Shown here: positions 16,310 through 24,704 of the stretch, one piece after another
Layout: every line of letters starts with the position of its first letter
How positions within the stretch are numbered: position 1 is the stretch's first letter
Source of the DNA: Spirochaetota bacterium
GTDB taxonomy: Bacteria > Spirochaetota > Spirochaetia > Treponematales > Treponemataceae
Direction: 5' to 3'
Assembly (NCBI GenBank): GCA_023398165.1
Contig: JAEWSQ010000003.1
Location: 1 to 64,000, forward strand
DNA length: 64,000 nucleotides
The notes under the pieces: generated by a model
Database searches by the model: none
What the model was told of the DNA's origin: nothing
The model's input: the letters and a program-made list of their open reading frames with translations, nothing else
Made by a program: the position numbers and the translations under genes

Positions 16310-18037
16310 TCACCGGCAATGACAGCAATAATCAATAAATTTGTAATCAAGCTCTTGAACCCTTATATAGGGCGGGTTCCCAATAATAACATTAAATCCA
16401 CCATTTATAAAAACAGGTCTGAACGCATTTTGCCAATCAAATGGATTGATTCGCTCATCAACTAGATCATTAAAAAGAGCTTTACCATAAAAGTCTGTAC
16501 CAATTAAACTATTTCCACATTTAATATTGCCAGTCATATCTGGCAAGATATGTCCTTTCATAAATAATTCAACTTGACCTTTATCAAATCCATCATCGAG
16601 CAACTTCAAGTAAAGACTCATTATTGCAACTTCCGTTGCTTCACGATCTATATCTACACCGTAGATATTATTTCTTAATATTTCAGAACGTTTTTTCAAA
16701 GTTAATTTTACTTCATTATCTGAAGAAATATAAAAATCTGCTTTATATTTTTTTTGATTTTGCTGGCTAGTTTCTGCATACCATTTCGTATGGTATTCTA
16801 AAAGGAATTCATATGCACCAAGTAGAAAACTACCTGAACCGCATGCAGGATCACAAATTGTTATGGCCGATATATCCTCTGGATTTTTACCATGTATCGT
16901 TTCACCTACAGTATTTTGAACTATATAATCTACGATGTATTGTGGAGTATAATAAACACCTCCTGCATGTCTTACTTCAGGTTTCTCCTCAATTTTTGCC
17001 GAATGACCATCTGTTAAACGAATTTTACTTCCAAGGAACTTTTCATAAATTCTTCCAAGTATTTCTGGTTCAATTTCATCAAATTGATATGGTGACAATG
17101 GATAGCACATTTGTTTAATCAAATCTTTGATAACTTTATCATCGATTAATAATTCTTCAGAGAAATGCTTTTTGAATAGCAACCCATTGTAATCAGAATC
17201 AAGATTTCGGAATAATGGAATCAAGTGTTGATAAATAGCTTCCTTGGCTTTGGTGTGACTGAATAATGTTCCATCTGATTCGATTTCGCGATCTTCTAAG
17301 TTACGAATGAAGACCAAGCGATCAATGATTCTTTGGACTGCTTCATTAAGTTCGTCAACGTTTAACTCACGGTTTCTTAATGCGACATTTTTAGCAAGTG
17401 TTTCTCTCCAACTACAAATATCTTCTAAAAACTCTTGGTCAAGAGTCTTAGTATTTTTGCTTATAGTTCCTGATAATCGGTTAATACTTCCATTACTTAC
17501 AGCTTCTTTCGAAAATAAATCTCAAAGCTGGTTCCAATTTGCAAGATATTTTGTATAGTTAATGTCTAAACCAGTAATTAATCCTTGTAATGGATTCTCA
17601 TACACAGGTTTCTGAAAACCATTAAAAACACGAAATTCCTGAAAATCAGTGAGAATAACAATTGGCGTTTTACTATGTGAAGAAAATGCGTATCTCTTAG
17701 CTTGATATACAGGATCATGGTCAGTCAGTTTCACCCAAGGCGCTTTTGCTTCGACGAAAAATACTACTTTATAATTATTTTTCTCTTTTGTTCGAAAGGC
17801 ATAATCTGGTTTTTTGGTACTAGAATTATCTTTTTGACTATACTCTCTGTGAACATCCCACTCTAATTTTGCAATGTTGGTTTGATGGAAGTCCCATCCT
17901 AAAGCTTCAAAGAATGGATCAATGAATCGATTTCTAGTTTCAGTTTCTTGGAAATCTTTACTTATATAATATTTTTCTTGTTGCTCAAAATCTTGTACGA
18001 GTTTTTCAATTAATAACCTACCTTCATTTCTTGTCAT
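16310..18037 (-). pseudogene. Type IIG (Eco57I-like) restriction-modification gene, interrupted and truncated
   Basis: One reading frame runs from ATG 18037 to 16310, broken by a single in-frame TGA at 17522-17524. Before the stop lies a PD-(D/E)XK-type nuclease domain (Asp78; Glu96-x-Lys98 in 'VVFFVEAKAP'). After it the same frame continues through a helical linker to an N6-adenine methyltransferase with motif I 'DPACGSGSFLLG' and motif IV 'NPPYI'. The protein ends abruptly after NPPY at about 575 codons. The rest of the methylase and the target recognition domain, expected in enzymes of around 1000 residues, are absent. A downstream TTG (17317) could restart translation, but the methylase would still be incomplete. 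The gene has decayed in two independent ways and no partner gene is nearby. Confidence 0.85.
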
Positions 18038-18446
18038 CAGTAAACTCCTTATTATTATCCTATCTTACCAGAATATTAACGTCCGCATCATGGATGGCGC
18101 GCGCGTAAGTTCTTTCCGGGACGTCTCGTCCATCCAACATTACCTATCTAGATCTTGGTAAATACTAATGTAGAGTAATTATTTTCTATTTTGGGAAAAA
18201 GTCTAATACTGTATAATTATGGACAAATTTCCGGCAGGTTTCAGCTCATACCTAAGACTTCCAATAAACAGCTCTATTCCTCAATTATCCTGCAACTCCT
18301 GTCTGCCGTCAAGCATTTATTCTTCGTATGCATCTGCCTTCATCTGCGCCATCTACGGATTTATCCTCTTCGCGTGAACCTCTCTCTTTACCTCTTTTTG
18401 AAAAAATATTCTTATTGCTGTTGGAAGATCAATACCAAACTTTTCA
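18038..18446. other. Intergenic stretch with one hairpin
   Basis: This stretch lies between the start of the decayed restriction gene and the 3' end of the Nudix gene. An inverted repeat GGATGG...CCATCC (about 18093-18128) contains GCGCGCGCG and is GC-rich relative to its surroundings. An ORF at 18191-18535 on the plus strand looks like chance: it has no family features and overlaps the Nudix gene. Nothing else is visible. Confidence 0.4.
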
Positions 18447-18917
18447 TTAATTTATATCACCAAGATATATTCTCGTGTTCTCGTTATTTACGTATTTTAT
18501 CAATTCGTTTACTAATTTTTTTGGATAAAAATTAAATTCCAATAATTGTGTAATAGGTATCCATTCAATTCCAATCTGACCCATGTCTTCACCAATTCCT
18601 TTCTTAATATCCTGCTTATTTATTTCACAAAGAAACATATACTCAACTTGATGAACATCTTTGTGGTTTTTGGGAAAATCATGATTTTTCCCAATATATT
18701 CTCTGATAAATAGTATATCCCCAACTTTTTTTGGCCTTACTCCTATTTCTTCAAAACATTCTCGTGATACAGTCTCTATAAATTGCTCTCCAAATTCCTG
18801 CCCGCCGCCTGGAAGAACATGATATACTTCATCACCATCAATTTTTTTTATGGTTAATATTTGATTATCCTCAATAATAACCGCTTTACAAGAATTTCTT
18901 GCATTCTTCTTTTCCAT
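18447..18917 (-). CDS. Nudix hydrolase
   Basis: The 156-residue product has a complete Nudix box, 'GGGQEFGEQFIETVSRECFEEIGV' (about residues 36-59), matching Gx5Ex7REUxEExGU. These enzymes hydrolyse nucleoside diphosphates linked to another group, with Mg2+ held by the box glutamates. The substrate is not deducible. AGGAA lies before the ATG. The gene is 12 bases downstream of a GNAT gene on the same strand and probably shares its transcript. Confidence 0.87.
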   Translation of the reverse strand: MEKKNARNSCKAVIIEDNQILTIKKIDGDEVYHVLPGGGQEFGEQFIETVSRECFEEIGVRPKKVGDILFIREYIGKNHDFPKNHKDVHQVEYMFLCEINKQDIKKGIGEDMGQIGIEWIPITQLLEFNFYPKKLVNELIKYVNNENTRIYLGDIN

Positions 18918-18929
18918 AATTAATTCCTT

Positions 18930-19727
18930 TTACATAATCGATCCAGGCTGATGTATCTGCTGCAATCCGGTATCAAGCCCCGTCTGCGGGAAATACAAAA
19001 ACTCATACGAAAGCGGACTGTGAAAGCCGAGCTTTTGCGCCAGCTGAACAGATTCCAGATTATCCTGGTCGCAGCTCCAAGTCGGGGTTAAGCCTCTTTT
19101 GCAGGCCTCATCGATTACCCGTAAGCATACCGCAGATGCATAGCCCTTTCTTCTTTTGCTTTCAGCGGTTATGACGCCCAGCTCTGTGTATGTATCTGCA
19201 GCAAAGGAAGCATAACATTCACAGCAGACCTTTTCACCTTCCACCGCACAGAAACCGAAAGCCTTCTTTAGGAAGTTTTCTTTTGCGCTATATGCTGAAA
19301 GCTGTATGTCTTTCCATTCGCATTTCTCAAATAAACCGCTGTCTATTAATCTGATATCAGCCTGTGTTTCTTTTCGCGGAACTTCATGCCTTTCTATAAA
19401 CTCAAACCTCGGAATTACAGCCTCCAGTCCCTTTACAGGTTTTTTCGGAGCCTCTAAAGGATTCCAGACTGCCTGCAGATATTCTGTTTTACAGATTTCC
19501 TGTATCATTTCTTCAGCCCATCTGATATCAGCATTATCGCTCACAAATGTCCAATTAAAAAAACTTAAAACACAGACTGCCGCCGCCGGTGCGCTTACAT
19601 TGTCAACATAAGTAATACCTGGAATATCGCCGTAAAGGTATGTCCAAAGTGCCGAATTATTAGGCTGTCGCTTTTTAAATAGTCCTTTTACGAGGTGTTT
19701 GTTTTCTTCGGGTAATTGTAATAACAT
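18930..19727 (-). CDS. GNAT acetyltransferase (ZmaR-like, GNAT_acetyltr_2 type)
   Basis: The 265-residue product is longer than a plain GNAT. The N-terminal half ('PNNSALWTYLYGDIPGITYVDN') matches the group that includes the zwittermicin A resistance protein ZmaR. The C-terminal half is the GNAT core with 'ELGVITAESKRRKGYASAVCLRVIDE' for acetyl-CoA binding and 'SCDQDNLESVQLAQKLGF'. The substrate is unknown; an antibiotic-like or amine substrate is possible. GGAG lies before the ATG. It is probably cotranscribed with the downstream Nudix gene. Confidence 0.8.
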   Translation of the reverse strand: MLLQLPEENKHLVKGLFKKRQPNNSALWTYLYGDIPGITYVDNVSAPAAAVCVLSFFNWTFVSDNADIRWAEEMIQEICKTEYLQAVWNPLEAPKKPVKGLEAVIPRFEFIERHEVPRKETQADIRLIDSGLFEKCEWKDIQLSAYSAKENFLKKAFGFCAVEGEKVCCECYASFAADTYTELGVITAESKRRKGYASAVCLRVIDEACKRGLTPTWSCDQDNLESVQLAQKLGFHSPLSYEFLYFPQTGLDTGLQQIHQPGSIM

Positions 19728-19864
19728 GATGTCTCCATGAAATTTCAGATTTTAAACTGTAGCATGTAATTGCTTAGCACGCAAGAAATATTTTGGCGGA
19801 TGAAAACCCTTCTCCCGGCAGAGCTTTTCGAATACGATTAGTCTGCATTAAATTCTCTTTTTAC

Positions 19865-19894
19865 TTGACGCTCTATACACTATCCGCATATAAT
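19865..19894 (+). promoter_or_regulatory. Strong sigma70-type promoter
   Basis: TTGACG (19865-19870), 18-base spacer, TATAAT (19889-19894). The start of transcription would fall near 19901, immediately before an AGGAG site and the ATG at 19912. It should drive the small membrane protein genes that follow. Confidence 0.75.
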
Positions 19895-19911
19895 TTTCTG
19901 CAGGAGATACT

Positions 19912-20072
19912 ATGAAAAAAATCAGCAGGATAATATGCAGCATTCTTTTAATACAGTGAAGCTTCTCTTAAACTGGTTTCTTTGGGGAGGGCTTTTTGGG
20001 TGGATTCCTTCAATAATTGATACTGTAAATTACATTTCATACGAAGCCCTAATTACATTGAAAGACAAATAA
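19912..20072 (+). pseudogene. Small membrane protein gene, possibly frameshifted
   Basis: An ideal start (AGGAG six bases before ATG 19912, just after a strong promoter) opens only 15 codons, 'MKKISRIICSILLIQ', which resemble the start of a leader peptide, before a TGA. An overlapping frame from ATG 19935 (weak AGG site) runs 45 codons to TAA 20070-20072 with a Trp-rich hydrophobic segment, 'LLLNWFLWGGLFGWIPSIIDTVNYISYEAL'. Joining the two across one base shift gives a sensible small exported or membrane protein. Either the gene is frameshifted, or the 45-residue ORF is the real product. The family is not recognised. Confidence 0.4.
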
Positions 20073-20108
20073 CTGAGCAATAGCAACAAAAGGTATTTAG
20101 GAGAAACG

Positions 20109-20303
20109 ATGACTCTTAAATTTGCAACACGTATAGCTTTAATCTCAAACATAGTACTAATTCTCATTGAGATTTTTTACATTATAATTGGATACATATC
20201 AATCCCTGTTCTTTATTCTTTACTTCGAATAATGCGGTTAGCTGCATGTGCCGGTAACGTTGTATTCTTTTATGTACTTTTAAAGAAGCAAAATGAGCAA
20301 TAA
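20109..20303 (+). CDS. Small two-helix membrane protein
   Basis: The 64-residue product has two hydrophobic segments (about 8-30 and 36-58) ending in a charged 'KKQNEQ' tail. GGAG lies seven bases before the ATG. It is unrecognised. The stop overlaps the start of the next small membrane gene by 11 bases, so the two are likely translated together and may form a complex. They probably share the strong promoter at 19865-19894. Confidence 0.6.
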   Translation: MTLKFATRIALISNIVLILIEIFYIIIGYISIPVLYSLLRIMRLAACAGNVVFFYVLLKKQNEQ

Positions 20304-20634
20304 TCTCAATGACATCCTTGAAATAAAAAAGGAAGAAACACCGGACTTTAAAACTTGCGCAACATTCAATGAAGGTAAGACTCTCTTAAAAGGATTTGGA
20401 ATCTGTCTTGCTGTCGACACTTTGATGATTATAGTCTTAGCAGTCTCTCTTTCCGGCTGGGACCAGTTATGGGCAATTATAGCACCGCTTTTGTTTACAG
20501 CCGTCTTTCTCTTAGTATTTCTATCAGTAAGAGCTGTTATCTGCCTTAAACACCAGCATTGGAAGGCGTTCTTTATATATACGCTGATTTTATTACTGTT
20601 GCTGACTCTCCTTGATTATGTATTAGCACAATAG
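20293..20634 (+). CDS. Small membrane protein (three predicted helices)
   Basis: The 113-residue product has a soluble N-terminal ~30 residues rich in charged residues and then three hydrophobic segments (about 35-55, 58-80 and 92-110). It is unrecognised. The start overlaps the preceding gene by 11 bases with only a weak AAGAAG site, which fits coupling. It may act with its partner in the membrane, but nothing shows the role. Confidence 0.6.
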   Translation: MSNNLNDILEIKKEETPDFKTCATFNEGKTLLKGFGICLAVDTLMIIVLAVSLSGWDQLWAIIAPLLFTAVFLLVFLSVRAVICLKHQHWKAFFIYTLILLLLLTLLDYVLAQ

Positions 20635-20672
20635 CGTTTACACGCAAAAAATCTGGCGGATGTTTATCTATT

Positions 20673-21317
20673 TCATGCTGTTTTATTTTGCTCCCTAATA
20701 TATAATCCCGATACCATATAAATTATCCAATAGACAAAACAAGCAATTGATATCAGCAGGCACGTAAAACCGGCTTCTGTATATGCTGTTTTATTCTGAT
20801 ACGAGTAAAACACGATAAAAATTAAATTTGCAGCCGTAAAAATAATATGTTCAATTACTGCTCTCGAATTTGTTTTTCTAATACAGCTGATATTGTTTTC
20901 ATTGAGCCAGTCTATCAGTATTGTCTGATCTTTTACAGATAACGTTTTATATTTTCCATTGAGAAAATATAACGTTACGTTATGTGAAGACCCTGACCAC
21001 TGGCTGAAAGACGGAAACGGATTATTTAAGCTATAGCCGGTAATATCAGGCAGTCTTAGGGGCAAATCATGTAAGGGGCTAACTTTTTCACCCTTCCTTT
21101 TTACATATATATAAGGCTTCTCGATAAAAACAACGCTGGAGTAATCTCTAATAATACTAATTATTAAAAAAATACTATAAAAAAAGAATGACCTCAAGGA
21201 AAAGCTGTCATGTGGGAAAATCAGCCACAGTAGTAAGTCTGCCAGAAAAAACCACATCAGACAATAATATATGTCCCTGAATATCATTCTCGTATCAACA
21301 CTTTTAGTAAGCTTCAT
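20673..21317 (-). CDS. Membrane protein with a central soluble domain
   Basis: The 214-residue product has two N-terminal transmembrane segments (about 15-35 and 42-62), a soluble ~70-residue middle with beta character ('KPYIYVKRKGEKVSPLHDLPLRLPDI...VTLYFLNGKYKTLSV', PH-like in feel), and two C-terminal segments. The start at 21317 (GAGGAG nine bases upstream) is better than an in-frame Met further up at 21374. No family is recognised with confidence. Lone gene, convergent with the small membrane pair and divergent from the aldo-keto reductase. Confidence 0.65.
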   Translation of the reverse strand: MKLTKSVDTRMIFRDIYYCLMWFFLADLLLWLIFPHDSFSLRSFFFYSIFLIISIIRDYSSVVFIEKPYIYVKRKGEKVSPLHDLPLRLPDITGYSLNNPFPSFSQWSGSSHNVTLYFLNGKYKTLSVKDQTILIDWLNENNISCIRKTNSRAVIEHIIFTAANLIFIVFYSYQNKTAYTEAGFTCLLISIACFVYWIIYMVSGLYIREQNKTA

Positions 21318-21400
21318 AAACCATTTCTCCTCGATTAACTTTTTAATTATACATGCTGCCTTGTATACCGTCAAACATTTTTTCTATGCGGAGGGAAAGC

Positions 21401-21428
21401 TTGACGGAAGGTATAATGGGTATATAAT
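21401..21428 (+). promoter_or_regulatory. Promoter giving a leaderless aldo-keto reductase mRNA
   Basis: TTGACG (21401-21406), 16-base spacer, TATAAT (21423-21428), then only eight bases (AAGCTCAT) before the ATG at 21437. No ribosome binding site is present. Confidence 0.75.
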
Positions 21429-21436
21429 AAGCTCAT

Positions 21437-22582
21437 ATGAATTATAGAAAACTTGGTAAAACAAATATAATGGTAAGCGAAATCGGATTCGGCGGTGAAT
21501 GGCTCGAACGCCATCCGTATGAACAAAGCGTCGAACTGATAAAGTACGCATCTTCAAAAGGCATCAATATTATTGACTGCTGGATGGCAGATCCCAAATC
21601 CCGCTCAATTATTGGAGATGCAGTAAAGGGGAACCGTGAAAACTGGTATATTCAGGGACACATCGGTTCTACGTGGAAAGACGGCCAGTATCATAGAACC
21701 CGCGACATGAAGTATGTTATTCCTTCTTTTAATGATCTGCTTGAGATGCTTCAGACAGAGTATGTTGATGTAGGAATGATTCACTTTGTTGATTCAGAAG
21801 ATGAATGGGACCAGATCCAGAATTCAGATTTTCTTAAATACATTTTTGAGCAGAAGGAAAAAGGAACTGTTAAGCATATTGGTATGAGTTCTCATAATCC
21901 CAAGGTCGCCATAAAGGCAGCCCTTACTGATTACATCGAAATGATTCTTTTCAGCATTAATCCTGCCTTCGACATGCTTCCTCCCAGTGAAGATATTAAC
22001 ACTCTGTTTGCCGACAAATTTGATGAGACCCTCAAAGGAATAGATCCTGAGCGGGCCTTGTTCTATAAAACCTGCGAAGAAAACAATGTCGGTATAACCG
22101 TTATGAAAGGATACGCCGGCGGCCGTTTGTTTGATGCTTCCCGCTCGCCGTTCGGCACAGCCCTAACTCCGGTTCAGTGCATCCATTACGCGCTTACCCG
22201 CCCGGCAGCAGCTTCCATTGTCTGCGGGTACGACACTAAAGAACAGATAGACGAGGCTTTGTTATATGAAACCGCAGCGGAAGAAGAAAAGAATTATGCA
22301 TCGGTTATTGCACATGCTCCGCTTCATTCTTATAAGGGGCAATGCACGTATTGCGGCCACTGCAAACCCTGCCCGGTCAATATTGATATTGCCATGGTAC
22401 ATAAATACTACGATTTAGCGGTCATGCAGGACACAGTCCCCGATTCCATAAAATCGCATTATCAGCTTTTAAAACACCATGCGTCAGAATGCATCGGATG
22501 CAAGGCATGTGAAAGCCGCTGCCCATTTGAAGTTGCAATTTCTGAGCGGATGATAAAGAGCGCAACACTTTTTGGTATGTAG
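21437..22582 (+). CDS. Aldo-keto reductase with C-terminal 2x[4Fe-4S] ferredoxin domain
   Basis: The 381-residue product starts with an aldo-keto reductase barrel ('MNYRKLGKTNIMVSEIGFGGEWL', 'IGMSSHNP'). It ends in a ferredoxin-like domain with two cysteine sets, 'CTYCGHCKPCP' (about residues 300-310) and 'CIGCKACESRCP' (about 354-365), which should bind two [4Fe-4S] clusters. This architecture is common in anaerobes and suggests an electron-transfer oxidoreductase rather than a simple NADPH carbonyl reductase; the substrate is unknown. The promoter lies so close that the mRNA should be leaderless. Confidence 0.87.
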   Translation: MNYRKLGKTNIMVSEIGFGGEWLERHPYEQSVELIKYASSKGINIIDCWMADPKSRSIIGDAVKGNRENWYIQGHIGSTWKDGQYHRTRDMKYVIPSFNDLLEMLQTEYVDVGMIHFVDSEDEWDQIQNSDFLKYIFEQKEKGTVKHIGMSSHNPKVAIKAALTDYIEMILFSINPAFDMLPPSEDINTLFADKFDETLKGIDPERALFYKTCEENNVGITVMKGYAGGRLFDASRSPFGTALTPVQCIHYALTRPAAASIVCGYDTKEQIDEALLYETAAEEEKNYASVIAHAPLHSYKGQCTYCGHCKPCPVNIDIAMVHKYYDLAVMQDTVPDSIKSHYQLLKHHASECIGCKACESRCPFEVAISERMIKSATLFGM

Positions 22583-22647
22583 AAAAGAAAAGGCGGCATG
22601 ATACACCTTATACTGCTGATAAATGTGTGTGGACAAAAGGGCGCAGC

Positions 22648-24039
22648 TTAGTTCTCTATCTTATGTACTTGATTACTTCCTATCCTTTTGACCCATTTTC
22701 CGCTCTTTAACCGGTACACACACCAAATCGTTTTTAGTATCTGATCAATTTTAAGGCTGAAATAAATCCAGTATGCTGGTAAATGAAAGTACAATCCTGC
22801 CAAATACCCCAATGGAATCGATGCAACCCATAGGAAAATATTGTCTGCAATCATTAGACATTTTGTATCTCCCCCGCCGCGCAATACCCCTTTTGTAATA
22901 ATAGAATTTGCAGATTGAAAAATAACAATGATACCTACGGCCTTCATTAATTCATGTGCAATTAATCGAGTCTCTTCTGTTATTTGATAAAAACTGATAA
23001 TGAAATTTGCAATTAAGATGATAAAAAATCCCGCGGATAAGCCAATGAGTAAACCAAAGAATAAAAATGTCCATCCTTGTTTCTTTGCTTTTTCATATTC
23101 ACCACGCCCGATGTTATGGCCTGTTACAATACATCCAGCTTGAGCTATGCCTGAAATTAAAGCAGTACTTAACTGTTGAGTCACAGCTGTAATTGAATTA
23201 GCTGCTACAAATACAGAACCGATTCTTCCCATTACCATTGCTACTACATTATTTCCTAATCCAAGCAGCATATCACTGATCAGCACAGGGATACTAATCG
23301 TAAGATAATCTCTCAGCAAATCTCTGCACTTCATTGTAAGATCCTTTAATCGATAACCAATCTTATGATCTTTTAAGATAAAGTAGCCAAAGATAAATGC
23401 AACTTCAAATATTCTTGAAATTAGAGTAGCGAAAGCAGCTCCTTCAATCCCCATTTTTGGTGCATTCAAATTACCAAAAATAAATACCCAGTTCGAAAAA
23501 ATATTAATAACAAATGCAGCACAAGACGCTAATAGCGGAATCCTCGTCTGACCTGCACTGCGCAATACAATTGTAGTAGTAGTTGTAAGTCCCATCATCA
23601 AGAAACAAGGTATGGACCACTTTAAATAACGCATTCCTTCGTTAATTACAGGCATTTCTTCTGAATACAATCCCATGATTCCCTTTGGAACCAATGCTGT
23701 CACTAAAGTGAATGCTGAACCGATGACAATCGTAAACCGGAGCATTAAGGTCACCACTTTTTTAAGAGAAGATATATCCCGCATTCCCCAAAATCGTGAT
23801 ACAAGAACAGATGCACCCATACCGAGTCCCATACAGCAGATATGATAAAAAGAGATGAACTGAACTGCCAAGGTTGAAGCAGATAATGCAATCTCTCCTA
23901 AACTCCCCACCATGATATTATCAACTAGATTAACTCCAATTGTAATCAAACTTTGCAATGCAATAGGTAACGCAATGGCAAACATATCTTTATAAAACTT
24001 ACGATCTCCAAAATATGCTTTATAGTCACTTAGCTTCAT
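22648..24039 (-). CDS. MATE-family multidrug/Na+ antiporter
   Basis: The 463-residue membrane protein with about 12 hydrophobic segments has MATE features ('FAIALPIALQSLITIGVNLVDNIMVGSLGEIALSA', 'VLRSAGQTRIPLL', 'RGGGDTKCLMIADN'). It would export cationic or other compounds using a Na+ or H+ gradient. ATG 24039 was chosen over an upstream in-frame Met (24063) because AAGGAG lies about nine bases before it. It is one of three MATE genes in this window (with 27296-28651 and 34479-35846), which are not close copies of each other. A hairpin-rich array lies immediately upstream. Confidence 0.9.
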   Translation of the reverse strand: MKLSDYKAYFGDRKFYKDMFAIALPIALQSLITIGVNLVDNIMVGSLGEIALSASTLAVQFISFYHICCMGLGMGASVLVSRFWGMRDISSLKKVVTLMLRFTIVIGSAFTLVTALVPKGIMGLYSEEMPVINEGMRYLKWSIPCFLMMGLTTTTTIVLRSAGQTRIPLLASCAAFVINIFSNWVFIFGNLNAPKMGIEGAAFATLISRIFEVAFIFGYFILKDHKIGYRLKDLTMKCRDLLRDYLTISIPVLISDMLLGLGNNVVAMVMGRIGSVFVAANSITAVTQQLSTALISGIAQAGCIVTGHNIGRGEYEKAKKQGWTFLFFGLLIGLSAGFFIILIANFIISFYQITEETRLIAHELMKAVGIIVIFQSANSIITKGVLRGGGDTKCLMIADNIFLWVASIPLGYLAGLYFHLPAYWIYFSLKIDQILKTIWCVYRLKSGKWVKRIGSNQVHKIEN

Positions 24040-24091
24040 GTAACAATCTCCTTCAGCCGCCAAACTATCTGCCAGCTAAGTCATACTAACA

Positions 24092-24474
24092 TCAGGTTCC
24101 TTCAGGGAACCTGAAAAGGAAAGAAAACAGGAGGTTTTCTGCGCACTCGGGTATAAAGAAGAGCCAGGGAGGGCGATTCTTTATACTTTCAAACATTCAG
24201 GTTTCCAAACGGAAACCTGAAAAGGAAAGAAAACAGGAGGTTTTCTTTCCTTAGCGGTCCAGTCCTGCTCCTGCTTTTAAAAAATAAAAGCTGCCTTGTA
24301 TTAAGCAGCTTAGCACTCTGTCGAGGGTTTTTATTTTTTAGCAGGAGTAGGACTTGGTCTCCAGTCGAAAACATCGTGTTTTCTCCTTGCGACCCGCGCT
24401 CGGTGTCTGCCGCGCACGTCCTGTGCGCTTATCCTCGCACCTGCTCGGCGTCACCTCACGATCAAGTCCTACTC
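24092..24474. repeat. Dense hairpin array next to the initiator tRNA gene
   Basis: At least eight inverted repeats lie nearly end to end: CAGGTTCC/GGAACCTG (24092-24114), AGAAAAC/GTTTTCT (24122-24140), GTATAAAGAA/TTCTTTATAC (24151-24186), CAGGTTTCC/GGAAACCTG (24197-24220), GGAAAGAAAAC/GTTTTCTTTCC (24224-24250), a long imperfect stem (24261-24354), GAAAAC/GTTTTC (24367-24383), GCGCAC/GTGCGC (24412-24428), and the outer pair GAGTAGGACTTG (24345-24356)/CAAGTCCTACTC (24463-24474). AGGAGG occurs in two of the loops. Parts of the long stems copy the T-arm and acceptor 3' strand of the adjacent tRNA. No ORF is supported here. Confidence 0.8.
24334..24356 (-). repeat. Partial duplicate of tRNA-fMet 3' end (direct repeat of 24522-24544)
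   Basis: A 23-base stretch is identical to the last bases of the initiator tRNA gene plus its trailing A-tract (24522-24544), in the same orientation, 188 bases apart. Duplicated tRNA 3' ends are the usual trace of site-specific integration, but the enclosed 165 bases hold only hairpins and no gene. A decayed att-like site or a hairpin element that captured tRNA sequence are both possible. Confidence 0.6.
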
Positions 24475-24490
24475 AGATTAATTTTAAAAT

Positions 24491-24518
24491 AAGAAACCCT
24501 CCAGCAAGAGGGTTTCTT
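24491..24518 (-). terminator. Intrinsic terminator downstream of tRNA-fMet
   Basis: On the minus strand AAGAAACCCTC pairs with GAGGGTTTCTT across a six-base loop and is followed by an AT-rich ATTTT run. The stem is 11 bp, placed eight bases after the tRNA 3' end. Confidence 0.85.
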
Positions 24519-24526
24519 TGGTTTTT

Positions 24527-24599
24527 TAGCAGGAGTAGGACTTGAACCTACGACCTCCGGGTTATGAGCCCGACGAGCTGCCAACTGCTCTATCCTGCG
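24527..24599 (-). tRNA. tRNA-fMet (CAU), initiator
   Basis: The 73 bases fold as a cloverleaf: acceptor GCAGGA/TCCTGC, D-arm with AGCAGTTGGCAGCT, anticodon arm TCGGG-CTCATAA-CCCGG with CAT anticodon, and T-arm GTAGG-TTCAAGT-CCTAC. Initiator identity is shown by the three consecutive G-C pairs at the base of the anticodon stem and by an unpaired first acceptor position (C1 opposite T72). CCA is not encoded. The sequence GCTCGTCGGGCTCATAACCC is the classic bacterial initiator core. Confidence 0.95.
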
Positions 24600-24704
24600 C
24601 CGTATTGTTCGAGTATAGTAGCACCTAAATAGAATGGTGTCAATGGCAGAATAGAGATATTTTGCTTTCTTCAACGAAATTCTTATTTTTTCCTTTTTTC
24701 ATAA

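Noticed and set aside
17522..17524. TGA read as tryptophan or selenocysteine
   Set aside because: Intact genes in the window use TGA as stop (for example 4285-6279 and 61096-63698), no SECIS-like hairpin is seen after the codon, and the same gene is also truncated at its 3' end, so it is simply decayed.
18191..18535. Plus-strand ORF of 114 residues
   Set aside because: Leu/Tyr/Ser-rich with no ribosome site or domain; it overlaps the Nudix gene on the other strand.
24334..24544. Genomic island bounded by tRNA-fMet direct repeats
   Set aside because: The two 23-base copies are only 188 bases apart and enclose no gene or integrase, so at most an att-like scar or a captured sequence is supported.
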